Numbered from the stretch's first letter, positions 6,797-14,820 are shown. The stretch: 22,603 bases of DNA from Pseudomonadota bacterium (GCA_015486505.1 WFRP01000173.1:1-22603), one strand, 5' to 3'. Numbers and translations are program-made. The notes: generated by a model from the letters alone, not told the origin.

Positions 6797-7570
6797 TCAT
6801 TCTCCATCAGGGCCCGGCCAGCTCCGGGCAAATTGCGCCAACTCTTCCGGGGTATCAATCCCCGACCAGGGCGAATCACATTCAATAATTTCAATTGGAA
6901 AACCATTTTCCAGCCAATTCAACTGCTCAAGGTTTTCAGCGGCCGCCAGGATGCCCGCCGGCAGCGAATGCAGACGCCGTAAAAAAAGGCCGCTGTAACC
7001 ATAAATCCCAAGATGCTGATATACCGGCAGCTTACCCTTTGCCAATTCGGCGGCAATTTTTTTTTCCGCCTGGAAAAAAGGGATCGCGGCCCGGGAAAAA
7101 TAGAGGGCCCGGCCGTTAAGATCGCATACCACTTTAACCACATGCGGCGAATTAAAAGCGGTACTGCTTTTTAAGACAGTGGCCGCCGAAACCACCAGGT
7201 CGGGATCGGCCCGTTCCTGGAGGCGGGAGATTACCCGCTCGATCAATGCCGGTTCGATGCCGGGTTCATCCCCCTGCACATTCACAAACCATTCGATCTC
7301 CGGATTGCGCCGGGCAACTTCAACCAGTCTTTCAGTGCCGCTCCGGTGCGATTCAGCCGTCATTTCAACCCGGCAGCCGGCCGCGGCAACCACTTTCGCG
7401 ATCCGTTGATCATCAGTCGCGACCGCAACTTCGCCAGCTGATTTTACTCTCCGGCAGGCGGCAATCACCCAGTTAATCATCGGCCGGCCATTGAGATCCG
7501 CCAGCGGTTTACCGGGAAACCTCTGCGACTTGTAACGCGCCGGAATTACGATCCAGACTTTACCGTCCAT
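6797..7570 (-). CDS. kdsB: 3-deoxy-manno-octulosonate cytidylyltransferase
   Basis: KdsB activates Kdo as CMP-Kdo for transfer to lipid A, so it serves the same pathway as lpxA, lpxB and msbA in this window. The 257-residue product has the nucleotide-binding IPARYKSQRFPGKPL (9-23), ATDD (51-54), HRSGTERL, VQGDEP (98-103), the HLGIYGY segment and GIDTPEEL near the end, all family hallmarks, and is of usual length. The reading frame stays open upstream into the R repeat and could be overcalled to 309 residues. I place the start at ATG 7570 (MDGKVWIVIP), since the extra residues are only translated repeat. No strong ribosome site precedes it. R copy 5 ends about 15 bases upstream. Confidence 0.95.
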   Translation of the reverse strand: MDGKVWIVIPARYKSQRFPGKPLADLNGRPMINWVIAACRRVKSAGEVAVATDDQRIAKVVAAAGCRVEMTAESHRSGTERLVEVARRNPEIEWFVNVQGDEPGIEPALIERVISRLQERADPDLVVSAATVLKSSTAFNSPHVVKVVCDLNGRALYFSRAAIPFFQAEKKIAAELAKGKLPVYQHLGIYGYSGLFLRRLHSLPAGILAAAENLEQLNWLENGFPIEIIECDSPWSGIDTPEELAQFARSWPGPDGE

Positions 7571-7584
7571 AACCACATGACTAA

Positions 7585-7706
7585 TGCGGGAACAATCCCC
7601 GCACCCCAATCGGGCCTTTTCGGCCCGCAAATAAGTACTCTTATCAGAACATTTTCTGACTGTTAAATCTTGTTTTTTGGTGCAGAAAATAACCTGTAAG
7701 GTACTA
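7585..7706 (+). repeat. R repeat, copy 5
   Basis: A full plus-oriented unit on the + strand, opening with CTAATGCGGGAACA. It is type A (ATTTTCTG/CAGAAAAT stem) with the CGGGCC/GGCCCG second hairpin and no GC module. It lies directly upstream of kdsB in antisense orientation to that gene, and joins copy 6 head-to-tail. Confidence 0.92.
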
Positions 7707-7707
7707 A

Positions 7708-7815
7708 TGCGGGAACAAACCCGCAACCCAAAAGAAAGTTACCGGCCCGCAAATAAGTACTCTTATCAGAACATTTTCTTGTTTTTTCAAACCGAAAATA
7801 ACCTGTAAGGTACTA
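7708..7815 (+). repeat. R repeat, copy 6
   Basis: A full plus-oriented unit of the short type B, with the ATTTTC/GAAAAT stem closing over a TTGTTTTTTCAAACC loop. No GC module. The second hairpin is the AAAGAAAGTTACCGG variant also seen in copy 4. It ends 16 bases before the MITE-like element. Confidence 0.92.
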
Positions 7816-7831
7816 AATTGAAAAATTTCGC

Positions 7832-8072
7832 GTAACTATTCAGCCGAATCCGGGGTCGGGCGCGGTTTTTCTCCGCCAGGCGTAAGATTTCTGTTTTTCC
7901 TTTAAGCTCGCTGCGCCCGCCCTGCAAAACTCGCTTACGCTCAAACAGTTGCAATGCTAAGGGGCTCCCGCTCGCTTCCGAAAAACAACGAAATCGTTTC
8001 CGCAACCGCTTACGAAAAACCACCCCCGCCCCCTCCAGAAGGTGGGGGGATAAAATCTGGCTGAATAGTTAC
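7832..8072. mobile_element. MITE-like non-autonomous transposon, complete
   Basis: A 241-bp element is bounded by perfect 14-bp inverted ends, GTAACTATTCAGCC (7832-7845) and GGCTGAATAGTTAC (8059-8072). It is flanked by a perfect 8-bp direct repeat AATTTCGC at 7824-7831 and 8073-8080. It encodes no transposase. Near the right end a CCCCC...GGGGG hairpin occurs (about 8030-8049). GTAA-starting ends with 8-bp target duplications are the rule in the IS66 family, so an IS66-type transposase acting in trans is the best inference. A second, interrupted copy lies at 22223. Any ORF across it is incidental. Confidence 0.85.
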
Positions 8073-8187
8073 AATTTCGCTAAGGATTTTCCCGGAACAA
8101 GCACCCGGGATTTCCAGGGTTGAAAAGCATAATTACGGCTTAATTTACACGGAAAAAAAATAAAAACAACCTGTAAATAAAAAAAAC

Positions 8188-8216
8188 TTGACAAGTATTG
8201 CGCTTTTCACTACCTA
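8188..8216 (+). promoter_or_regulatory. possible sigma-70 promoter for the 8250 gene
   Basis: TTGACA at 8188-8193 is a perfect -35. Seventeen bases later stands TACCTA, a poor -10. The -10 side overlaps a small CTAC-CTA-GTAG inverted repeat (8210-8220) that might serve as an operator. Upstream, 8081-8187 is AT-rich with nothing else I can name. Confidence 0.35.
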
Positions 8217-8249
8217 GTAGCGCAAAATAATTGACTGGAGGAATTGAAC

Positions 8250-8810
8250 ATGGCCAACCCCACGTTAGAGAAGATCAACTACCACATCGGTAAACTGTGC
8301 CGTTTAGGCAGTCGCAAAGCCAAGCTTATGGCAATCAGCAACCGCCGTAAACAACAGCTTCGTCACCTGGGTGAGCGGGTTTATATTTTCAAGGCCCTGC
8401 AGCAGGATGAAGATATATGGGAAAAAGATGAAATCTCCCAACTCCTGCTGACGATTGCCGATCTCGACCAGGAACAGGAGATGTTGATTGACGAGATCAA
8501 CGAGATTAAAGCCGAAACTCCGCCGGAAACAATAGATGCCGAAACCTCAGAGGCAAGTCCGGTTGTTGTGGCTGAACCGGTTGCGGAGGTTGCGGAGGAG
8601 GCGCCGAAAACTGCGGCCGCCGACCAGTCTGAAACCCAGAAAGCCGACCCGGAAGTCAAGGAAGAAGAAAAAAAAGCAGTGAAGAAAGAGACCGGGGAAA
8701 AGGTCGCCGCCGAAACCGATAAAAAAGAAGCTGCCGCGGCAAAGCCAAAGACACAACGCAAGAAAGCTTCCGGCAAAAGCAAGGCCAAAACCAAGACACC
8801 GGCGAGTTGA
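8250..8810 (+). CDS. coiled-coil protein with Ala/Lys/Glu-rich tail, unknown function
   Basis: This 186-residue soluble protein has two parts. Residues 1-90 are predicted helical and charged (KLCRLGSRKAKLMAISNRRK, then LLTIADLDQEQEMLIDEINE) and look like a coiled-coil or helical hairpin. Residues 90-186 are low-complexity, first acidic with Ala/Pro/Val, then increasingly Lys/Ala-rich (KKASGKSKAKTKTPAS), like a histone H1-type or nucleic-acid-binding tail. I chose ATG 8250 over TTG 8244, since GGAGG lies eight bases before the ATG. I do not recognise the family. It stands alone between a plausible promoter and a strong terminator. Confidence 0.75.
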   Translation: MANPTLEKINYHIGKLCRLGSRKAKLMAISNRRKQQLRHLGERVYIFKALQQDEDIWEKDEISQLLLTIADLDQEQEMLIDEINEIKAETPPETIDAETSEASPVVVAEPVAEVAEEAPKTAAADQSETQKADPEVKEEEKKAVKKETGEKVAAETDKKEAAAAKPKTQRKKASGKSKAKTKTPAS

Positions 8811-8815
8811 AAATT

Positions 8816-8891
8816 GCGGGATGGCTGTAAATCTCCGGGTTTGCGCCTGCGCTAGAACCCGGAACAAAATAATCCCGCGGCAGTAACAGCC
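8816..8891 (+). other. possible pseudoknotted RNA structure in 3' UTR
   Basis: Three perfect arm pairs interlock just after the 8250 gene. GCGGGAT (8816-8822) pairs with ATCCCGC (8872-8878). GGCTGT (8823-8828) pairs with ACAGCC (8886-8891). CCGGGTT (8835-8841) pairs with AACCCGG (8856-8862), which encloses GCG/CGC. The first two cross each other, giving a pseudoknot topology. The terminator follows 14 bases later. May be chance or a 3' UTR element. Confidence 0.35.
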
Positions 8892-8904
8892 CTGTTTGTC
8901 CGGC

Positions 8905-8943
8905 AAAAGCCCAACATTTTACTAGGAAATGTTGGGCTTTTTT
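8905..8943 (+). terminator. strong rho-independent terminator
   Basis: AAAAGCCCAACATTT (8905-8919) pairs perfectly with AAATGTTGGGCTTTT (8927-8941) across a 7-nt loop, and a T-run ends at 8943. The A-run on the left lets it act in both directions. It ends the 8250 transcript. The rest of 8944-9159 holds only the possible promoter of the TPR gene. Confidence 0.92.
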
Positions 8944-9080
8944 CAATTAACCGGGCATAACGGCGGCGTAAAAAAAGTCATCAAGTAAAATTCAGGAAAA
9001 CCGGAAGTGATGACCAGCGATTTTCATTGCTTCATCCGTCCGCCTGTGATAAAAGAGCGGGTCTTAGAAAATTTAGTCTT

Positions 9081-9110
9081 TTCAAGCCTTTATTAAGAAA
9101 TTCTTATAAT
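9081..9110 (+). promoter_or_regulatory. possible promoter of the 9160 TPR gene
   Basis: A consensus -10 TATAAT is at 9105-9110, with TTCAAG at 9081-9086 as a weak -35 at 18-bp spacing. It lies 50 bases before the start codon and downstream of the previous terminator. Confidence 0.45.
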
Positions 9111-9159
9111 TCTGACAGCCCGAAAACCCGGCTGTTTTTCAACCAGGGAGAGTTAAGCA

Positions 9160-9843
9160 ATGTCTAAAGGAAAGATTTCTGTCCGGCGCGAATTGCGCGA
9201 ACCTGATGCCTTTGTCAAAACCACCTACTCCGCCGTTGATTATATCAATAAACACCGCAAACTCATTTCAATTGCGGCCGTCATTCTGGTCACCATCAGC
9301 GTTACCGCAATCGGCGGTTTCTGGTATATCAGCGACCGCAATGAAAAAGCCCAGGCGCTTCTGAATCAGGCGGTATTAACCATTGAGCAGCAGCCGGATA
9401 CGGCAGCGGCCAAAACGAGCGCCCCGCTTAAAACCATCCTTAAATCCTACAACAATACCGTAGTCGGACCGGTGGCCGGTTATTTGAGTGCCAATCTGAA
9501 ATATCGCGCCGGCGATCTTAATGACGCGGCCAAAATCTACCGGAACATTGAAAAGGTTAAAGCCGGCCATCTGCACGATCTGGAACTTATGGGTACGGCA
9601 GCGATTAATTTCCAGCAGCAGAAATACAGTGATGCCATTGCCGTTCTCGAAAAACTGCAGACAGAACAGAGTTTCATCAACGAAGACCTTTATCTCCTTT
9701 TGGGTTTAAGTTATGAGAAAAGCGGGCAACCGGAAAAAGCGGTAGCAACTTATGAAAATATGATTCAGCTCCTGAAGAATTCAGTTTTTACGCCCTGGGC
9801 CCAGGAACGGCTTATAGCACTGAAAAATCACGCTGTATCATAA
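9160..9843 (+). CDS. membrane-anchored TPR protein (YfgM-like)
   Basis: This 227-residue protein has a basic cytoplasmic N-terminus, one membrane helix at about 35-57 and a periplasmic or outward helical-repeat region. At least three tetratricopeptide-like pairs are visible (for example KYSDAIAVLEKLQTEQ and YLLLGLSYEKSGQPEKAVATYENM). The layout is that of YfgM/TPR_21 proteins, which work as ancillary chaperones around the Sec translocon. That role is inferred from architecture only. GGGAGAG precedes the ATG at good spacing. It is probably transcribed alone: a TATAAT lies upstream and a hairpin with a T-run follows. Confidence 0.78.
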   Translation: MSKGKISVRRELREPDAFVKTTYSAVDYINKHRKLISIAAVILVTISVTAIGGFWYISDRNEKAQALLNQAVLTIEQQPDTAAAKTSAPLKTILKSYNNTVVGPVAGYLSANLKYRAGDLNDAAKIYRNIEKVKAGHLHDLELMGTAAINFQQQKYSDAIAVLEKLQTEQSFINEDLYLLLGLSYEKSGQPEKAVATYENMIQLLKNSVFTPWAQERLIALKNHAVS

Positions 9844-9893
9844 ATTTTTTCCCGGCATTCACTTTTTCCATCTAACAAGCCGGATCTGCCGAC

Positions 9894-9937
9894 AGCCCTC
9901 AACTGCTACCATACGGACTTCTGGGGGCTTATTTTTT
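9894..9937 (+). terminator. probable rho-independent terminator after the TPR gene
   Basis: AGCCCTCA (9894-9901) pairs with TGGGGGCT (9922-9929) with one G-U pair and a 20-nt loop, followed by TATTTTTT. The large loop makes it weaker than the 8905 terminator. The remaining 9938-10024 shows nothing I can support. Confidence 0.5.
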
Positions 9938-10024
9938 CGGTTTTCCTGATACCTTTGCACTCTGAAGGGCATAAACGTCTTTACGGGCGGCTATAACTGC
10001 GTAAAGATACAGTAAAATATCTAA

Positions 10025-10133
10025 TGCGGGAACAAATCCCGCAACCCAAACAGGGCCTTGCGGCCCACAAATAAGTACTCTTATCAGAACATTTTCTTGT
10101 TTTTTTAAACCGAAAATAACCTGTAAGGTACTA
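10025..10133 (+). repeat. R repeat, copy 7
   Basis: A single full type B unit, preceded by CTAA and ending GGTACTAA. It has the GGGCC-TTGC-GGCCC hairpin and no GC module. It ends 23 bases before the PilW-like lipoprotein gene. Confidence 0.92.
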
Positions 10134-10156
10134 ATTTTAAGAACATCTAACTCAGA

Positions 10157-10930
10157 ATGCAAACCCGAAAAATTATAACTTTTGGACTTTTATTGTTCTG
10201 CCTTATCGGCTTTGCCGGCTGCGGCCACAGCCCTGAAAAATCGCAGAAACGGGAATTATCCGAACAGTTTTATCAAAATCTGCTTGTGGCATTCAATGCC
10301 AAGGATTACCAGTTGGTAAGAACCGGCCTGAACGAAATCAACAAGGCCGGAATTGCCAACAAACGCACCCTCTATCTTGAAGCGCTCGTTGATGTCATCC
10401 AGGATATGCCGGACAAGGCAATCGACAGACTTCATGAGGCTCTGGCTTTAGACCCGGACTTCGGCGAAGCGCACAATATGCTGGGGACGATCTATATGCA
10501 GCAGAACAAGTTGTCCCTGGCCCGGACGGAATTTCTTGAAGCCTGCGAGAACTCGCTCTACAGCACCCCGGAAAAAGCTTATCACAACCTGGGGAACCTC
10601 TACACCCGGCAGGGAAAGCTGGAACTGGCCCAGGGCTGCTATATGAAAGCTATCGAACTGAACCGGAACTATTTCCCTTCACACTATGAACTGAGCCGCC
10701 TCTACCTCAATTCAAACCGGCTCGACTTAGCCTTCGATGAGATCGAAAAAGCCCGAGAGATTGCGCCTGAGCACCCCGGGGTCTGGCTCCGGATAGGCGA
10801 TATTGAAATAACCCGCGGAAATACTGACATAGCGGTTGCCGCTTACAAAAAAGTCATAAAACTTGGTCCCAAAAGTAATTTTGCGGAACAGGCCGCGGAC
10901 GAGCTTAACCGCATCAGCAAAGATTATTAA
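10157..10930 (+). CDS. TPR lipoprotein, PilW/PilF-like
   Basis: This 257-residue protein begins with a signal peptide and lipobox F-A-G-C, giving C22 as the lipidated residue. The remainder is tandem TPR motifs (FGEAHNMLGTIYMQQNKLSLA, AYHNLGNLYTRQGKLELAQ, HPGVWLRIGDIEITRGN). The length, lipidation and the SLYSTPEKAYHNLG segment resemble PilW/PilF, the outer-membrane pilotin needed for type IV pilus secretin assembly. No other pilus gene is here, so a generic TPR lipoprotein is the alternative. It is flanked on both sides by R copies (7 and 8) and leads the plus-strand run into lysS. No clear ribosome site precedes the ATG. Confidence 0.72.
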   Translation: MQTRKIITFGLLLFCLIGFAGCGHSPEKSQKRELSEQFYQNLLVAFNAKDYQLVRTGLNEINKAGIANKRTLYLEALVDVIQDMPDKAIDRLHEALALDPDFGEAHNMLGTIYMQQNKLSLARTEFLEACENSLYSTPEKAYHNLGNLYTRQGKLELAQGCYMKAIELNRNYFPSHYELSRLYLNSNRLDLAFDEIEKAREIAPEHPGVWLRIGDIEITRGNTDIAVAAYKKVIKLGPKSNFAEQAADELNRISKDY

Positions 10931-10936
10931 TACCAA

Positions 10937-11070
10937 TGCGGTAACAAATCCCGCAACCCAAACAGGATCTTGCGGCCCGTACCCCAAGGGCAATCCGCTG
11001 GTCGCAAATAAGTACTCTTATCAGAACATTTTCTTGTTTTTTCAAACCGAAAATAACCTGTAAGGTACTA
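10937..11070 (+). repeat. R repeat, copy 8
   Basis: A full plus-oriented type B unit with one GC module (ACCCCAAGGGCAATCCGCTGG). Its first stem carries a mismatch (TGCGGT instead of TGCGGG), and the second hairpin is degenerate (GGATC/GGCCC). It fills most of the gap between the TPR lipoprotein gene and lysS, ending 24 bases before the lysS start. Confidence 0.9.
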
Positions 11071-11094
11071 ACTTCTACCAGGTAAGAAAGAATT

Positions 11095-12594
11095 ATGAAT
11101 CCGGAAAATGAAAACAGCCTGCGTCAGCAACGTATCAGGAAACTCGAAGAGCTTAAGGCCCTTGGCGTAAACCCTTACGCCAATGGTTTTACCCCCTCAA
11201 CGACGGCCGCCGCCATAATCAATGAGTTTAATGAGACTGAATCCGAAACTCTGACTGAGGCCGCACACGCGGTCACGGTCGCCGGACGGATTGTTTCCCT
11301 GAGAACTTTCGGCAAGGCGGCTTTTATTCACATCCAGGACCGCAGCGGCAAAATCCAGGTCTATGTCCGCAAAAATCTGGTTGGTGACGACAATTACAAA
11401 ATCTTCAAACTCCTCGATATCGGTGATACTGTCGGCGTTACCGGGACGATTTTCAAAACCAGAACCGGTGAATTAACCATCCAGGCCGACAGCATTGTCC
11501 TGCTGACCAAATCCTTACGCCCGCTACCGGAGAAATGGCACGGCTTAAAGGATATTGAAACCCGCTACCGCCAACGTTATGTCGACCTGATTGTCAACCA
11601 GGAGGTTCGGGAAACCTTCAAAAAACGAACCCTCATCATTGATACCATCAGGAATTTCTTTAAGGAGAGAGATTTTCTTGAAGTTGAAACCCCGATGATG
11701 CAAGCAGTTGCCGGCGGTGCCGCCGCCCGGCCGTTCACCACGCACCACAACGCTTTAGACCTTGATCTGAATCTGCGTATCGCCCCGGAACTCTATCTGA
11801 AACGGCTGGTGGTCGGCGGTTTTGAAAGGGTTTTTGAAATTAACCGCAACTTCCGGAATGAGGGCATCTCAATTAAGCATAATCCTGAATTTACGATGAT
11901 AGAGTTTTACCAGGCTTATGCGACTTATCTTGACTTGATGAGCATCACCGAAGAGTTGTTTACCTCTATCTGCCGAACCCTGAATAATAGCGACAGTATC
12001 GTTTATCAGGGCCGGGAAATCAGTTTTGCCGCCCCCTGGGATCATCTGACCGTGATTGAAGCGATAGAGAAATATGCCGGTATTGCCACGGAAAAGCTCA
12101 ACAACCACGCAAGCACTCTGACAATTATTGACGATTTGGGGCTGGAAATATCACCGGCGGAACGGGCCAACCACGCTAAATGCCTGATGAAAATTTTTGA
12201 CGAAAAGGTTGAAGAACAACTTATCCAGCCAACCTTCATCACCGATTATCCGGTCGCGATTTCCCCGCTCTCGCGCCGCAATGACAGTAATCCGGAGGTC
12301 GTTGACCGTTTTGAACTTTTCGTTGCCGGTCGCGAGATGGCCAACGCCTTTTCCGAGCTTAACGACCCCCTTGACCAAAGAGAGCGTTTCGAGCAGCAGC
12401 TTAAAGATAAAGCCGGCGGCGATCTTGAAGCGCATCAGTTTGACGCCGACTATTTAAGAGCTCTGGAATACGGCCTGCCGCCGACGGCGGGAGAGGGTAT
12501 CGGCATCGATCGCCTGGTTATGCTTTTTACGGACTCCGCTTCAATTCGCGACGTCATTCTCTTCCCCCTCCTCAAACCGGAAGCAAAGGCGTAA
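11095..12594 (+). CDS. lysS: lysyl-tRNA synthetase, class II
   Basis: LysS charges tRNA-Lys in the cytoplasm. The 499-residue protein has the OB-fold anticodon-binding domain (about 50-150, with VAGRIVSLRTFGKAAFIHIQD) and the class II core: motif 1 FLEVETPMM (195-203), motif 2 FRNEGI (253-258) followed by HNPEFTMIEFYQAYATY, and motif 3 GIGIDRLVML (468-477). Length and motif order are normal for the bacterial class II enzyme. The start is MNPENENSLRQQRIRKLEEL, with AAGAAAG as a modest ribosome site. lolC begins four bases after its stop, so the tRNA synthetase gene heads the outer-membrane biogenesis block, probably on one transcript. Confidence 0.97.
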   Translation: MNPENENSLRQQRIRKLEELKALGVNPYANGFTPSTTAAAIINEFNETESETLTEAAHAVTVAGRIVSLRTFGKAAFIHIQDRSGKIQVYVRKNLVGDDNYKIFKLLDIGDTVGVTGTIFKTRTGELTIQADSIVLLTKSLRPLPEKWHGLKDIETRYRQRYVDLIVNQEVRETFKKRTLIIDTIRNFFKERDFLEVETPMMQAVAGGAAARPFTTHHNALDLDLNLRIAPELYLKRLVVGGFERVFEINRNFRNEGISIKHNPEFTMIEFYQAYATYLDLMSITEELFTSICRTLNNSDSIVYQGREISFAAPWDHLTVIEAIEKYAGIATEKLNNHASTLTIIDDLGLEISPAERANHAKCLMKIFDEKVEEQLIQPTFITDYPVAISPLSRRNDSNPEVVDRFELFVAGREMANAFSELNDPLDQRERFEQQLKDKAGGDLEAHQFDADYLRALEYGLPPTAGEGIGIDRLVMLFTDSASIRDVILFPLLKPEAKA

Positions 12595-12598
12595 AACC

Positions 12599-13831
12599 TT
12601 GAGATTTGAACTTTTTGTCGCCCTGCGCCACCTTCTCGCCCGGCGAAAACAGGTATTTATCTCGTTAATCTCGATGATTTCGATTCTGGGAATCGCCCTG
12701 GGGGTTATGGCCCTGGTGGTGGTCATTGCCGTTATGAGCGGCTTTGAAAAGGAGCTGAAAAAGAAGATTTTAGGCAATACCGCCCATATCATGGTCATGA
12801 AATACGGTGGCGCCATCAGCGGCTATGCCGAGATAACCAAAGCCATCAACAAACTTCCTGAGGTCAGGGAAGCCGCGCCTTTTATCATGAGCCAGGCGAT
12901 GTTAACCCATGGCCGTCAAGTCAGCGGCGCCGGCATCAGGGGCATCGACCCGATGCACGATCCCTTGCGGAAAAAGCTGGAAAAGATGCTGGTCGCCGGC
13001 CATTACTTTTCGAACAGCAAACCTGATAAAAGAGCCGCCCCGGAGATAATTCTCGGCAGTGAACTTGCCAAAAACCTGGGCGTCAGGCCGGGCTCAAACC
13101 TCAGGCTGGTAGCCCCCAGCGGTTCGCCGACACCCCTGGGACTGATTCCGCGCATGCAGCGCTTTAAGGTTATCGGCACCTACACCTCGGGAATGTATCA
13201 GTACGATTCGGCCCTGGCCTACACGACTCTGGCGGCGGCGCAGAAGTTCTTTGCTCTGCCCGGCCAGGTTTCAGGCATTGCGGTTGAGGTGAAAAATATT
13301 TATACATCCGGCAAAACGGCTCAAGAAATCCAGCAGAAACTGGCCTATCCCTACTGGGCCCGGGACTGGATCAGTATGAACCGCAACCTTTTTGCCGCCC
13401 TGAAATTAGAGCGCGTGACCATGTTCATAATTCTCGCTTTAATCATTATGGTCGCGGCTTTTAATATAATTTCGACCCTGATAATGGTGGTCATGGAGAA
13501 ACATAAAGAGATCGCTATCTTAAAAACCATGGGGCTTTCAGCCTTCCGGGTAATGCGAATCTTTGTCTGGGAGGGTATGATTATCGGTTTTTCCGGGACC
13601 ATACTCGGGCTTATCGGCTCTCTTTTAATCTGTGAACTACTGCAAAAGTATAATTTTATCACTCTGCCCGGAGATGTTTACTATTTTGAGACCTCACTGC
13701 CAGTGGATTTACAGCTTTTTCACCTGCTGGCAACCGCGGCTCTGTCGCTGACCCTGGCCTTTATCGCAACCCTTTATCCCTCGTACCGCGCCTCCCGGCT
13801 GCTGCCGGCTGAAGCCCTGCGCTACGAATAG
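12599..13831 (+). CDS. lolC: lipoprotein-releasing ABC transporter permease (LolC/LolE type)
   Basis: This inner-membrane permease works with LolD to release mature lipoproteins to the carrier LolA. The 410-residue protein has an N-terminal helix (about 20-45), a large periplasmic domain (about 48-270) and three C-terminal helices of the FtsX/MacB fold. Family marks are FVALRHLLARRK at the start, EKHKEIAILKTMG before the last helix pair and the terminal TLYPSYRASRLLPAEALRYE. The start codon is TTG at 12599, four bases after lysS, with only a weak upstream AAGGC. Only one permease gene is present, so a homodimeric LolC/E-type transporter, as in many non-enteric bacteria, is likely. Confidence 0.92.
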   Translation: MRFELFVALRHLLARRKQVFISLISMISILGIALGVMALVVVIAVMSGFEKELKKKILGNTAHIMVMKYGGAISGYAEITKAINKLPEVREAAPFIMSQAMLTHGRQVSGAGIRGIDPMHDPLRKKLEKMLVAGHYFSNSKPDKRAAPEIILGSELAKNLGVRPGSNLRLVAPSGSPTPLGLIPRMQRFKVIGTYTSGMYQYDSALAYTTLAAAQKFFALPGQVSGIAVEVKNIYTSGKTAQEIQQKLAYPYWARDWISMNRNLFAALKLERVTMFIILALIIMVAAFNIISTLIMVVMEKHKEIAILKTMGLSAFRVMRIFVWEGMIIGFSGTILGLIGSLLICELLQKYNFITLPGDVYYFETSLPVDLQLFHLLATAALSLTLAFIATLYPSYRASRLLPAEALRYE

Positions 13832-13852
13832 AGATTGCGGCCGCCGCCGGAA

Positions 13853-13878
13853 GCTGTTTTAAGAATAGCACAAACAGC
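13853..13878 (+). other. lolC-lolD intercistronic hairpin
   Basis: GCTGTTT (13853-13859) pairs with AAACAGC (13872-13878) around a 12-nt loop in the 73-base gap between lolC and lolD. No T-run follows, so it should not terminate. It may influence mRNA stability or be incidental. Confidence 0.35.
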
Positions 13879-13904
13879 CTCCTGGCGCTGCCCCCAAATA
13901 TTAA

Positions 13905-14567
13905 ATGATTGAAGCCGTCGCCCTGAAAAAAAGTTTCTTCCTCGACAAACGTGAAATCCCGGTTCTCAAAGGACTGGATTTCAGGATTGAAGCCGGGGAG
14001 CGGATTGCTATCTGCGGCGAATCCGGAGCCGGAAAAAGTACGCTGCTGCATATTATCGGTTCACTTGACCGGCCCAGCAGCGGCAATATCTCCATCTCCG
14101 GTACCAACGTCTTCACAAAATCGGAGCATGAACTGGCAAAATGGCGCAATCAGGCATTAGGCTTTGTTTTTCAGTTCCACCATCTCCTGCCGGAGTTTAC
14201 CGCGTTGGAAAATGTTATGACCCCGGTTTTGATAAGTGGTGCCTCCAAATCCGCGGCCCGGGAGAAAGCCGGCCGGCTGCTCGAAGATGTCGGGCTCAGG
14301 AATCGTACCGGCCATAAACCGGGGGAACTTTCCGGCGGCGAACAGCAGCGGGTCGCCCTCGCCCGGGCCCTGGTTATGGAGCCGCAGGCCCTGCTCGCGG
14401 ATGAGCCGACCGGCAACCTGGATGCCAAAACCAGCGATGAAATCGTTGACCTTTTATTGGAATGCAACCATAAGTTCAATACGACTTTGCTGCTGGTCAC
14501 TCACAGCCAACGTCTGGCCGCAAGAATGGATCGCACCATCGTCCTCGAAAACGGGCAGATAATTTAG
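13905..14567 (+). CDS. lolD: lipoprotein-releasing ABC transporter ATPase
   Basis: LolD is the ATPase that powers lipoprotein extraction by the LolC/E permease. The 220-residue protein carries Walker A GESGAGKST (38-46), the Q-loop in VFQFHHLLPEFTALENV, the ABC signature LSGGEQQR (142-149), Walker B with ADEPTGNLD (165-173) and the H-loop VTHSQRLA. FHHLLPEF is the typical LolD/MacB-type stretch. Its TAG stop (14565-14567) is the first three bases of R copy 9, so the repeat abuts or supplies the end of the gene. The length is slightly under the usual 225-235. No Shine-Dalgarno is visible before the ATG, so translation may depend on lolC. Confidence 0.95.
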   Translation: MIEAVALKKSFFLDKREIPVLKGLDFRIEAGERIAICGESGAGKSTLLHIIGSLDRPSSGNISISGTNVFTKSEHELAKWRNQALGFVFQFHHLLPEFTALENVMTPVLISGASKSAAREKAGRLLEDVGLRNRTGHKPGELSGGEQQRVALARALVMEPQALLADEPTGNLDAKTSDEIVDLLLECNHKFNTTLLLVTHSQRLAARMDRTIVLENGQII

Positions 14568-14687
14568 TACCTTACAGGTTATTTTCTGTACCAAAAAACA
14601 AGATTTAACAGTCAGAAAATGTTCTGATAAGAGTACTTATTTGCGGGCCGCAAAGGCCCGATTGGGTTGCGGGATATGTTCCCGCAT
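14565..14687 (-). repeat. R repeat, copy 9
   Basis: A full minus-oriented type A unit, starting with TAGTACC whose TAG is the lolD stop codon. It has the ATTTTCTG/CAGAAAAT stem, the GGGCC/GGCCC hairpin and no GC module. Head-to-tail with copy 10. Confidence 0.92.
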
Positions 14688-14814
14688 TAGTACCTTACAG
14701 GTTATTTTCTGTACCAAAAAACAAGATTTAACAGTCAGAAAATGTTCTGATAAGAGTACTTATTTGCGGGCCGCAAAGGCCCTGTTTGGGTTACGGGATC
14801 TGTTCCCGCATTAG
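14688..14814 (-). repeat. R repeat, copy 10
   Basis: A full minus-oriented type A unit, nearly identical to copy 9. One end-stem base is changed (TACGGGA against TCCCGCA), giving a G-U pair instead of breaking the stem. It ends with TTAG, and the bamA ATG follows six bases later, so the GC hairpin occupies the position where a ribosome site would normally be. Confidence 0.92.
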
Positions 14815-14820
14815 TATTTT

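Noticed and set aside
7571..7726. A 52-residue N-terminal extension of KdsB
   Set aside because: The extra codons are R copy 5 translated. The family begins at the IPAR motif directly after the ATG at 7570.
8381..8794. A serine-rich 137-residue frame antisense to the 8250 gene
   Set aside because: It is the complement of the Ala/Lys/Glu-rich tail. Low-complexity coding on one strand makes long open frames on the other.
8816..8878. A tRNA-like outline (GCGGGAT/ATCCCGC as a 7-bp acceptor stem)
   Set aside because: It is only 63 bases long, with no T-arm GTTCGA, no D-arm and no anticodon arm of the right size. The second arm pair crosses the supposed acceptor stem.
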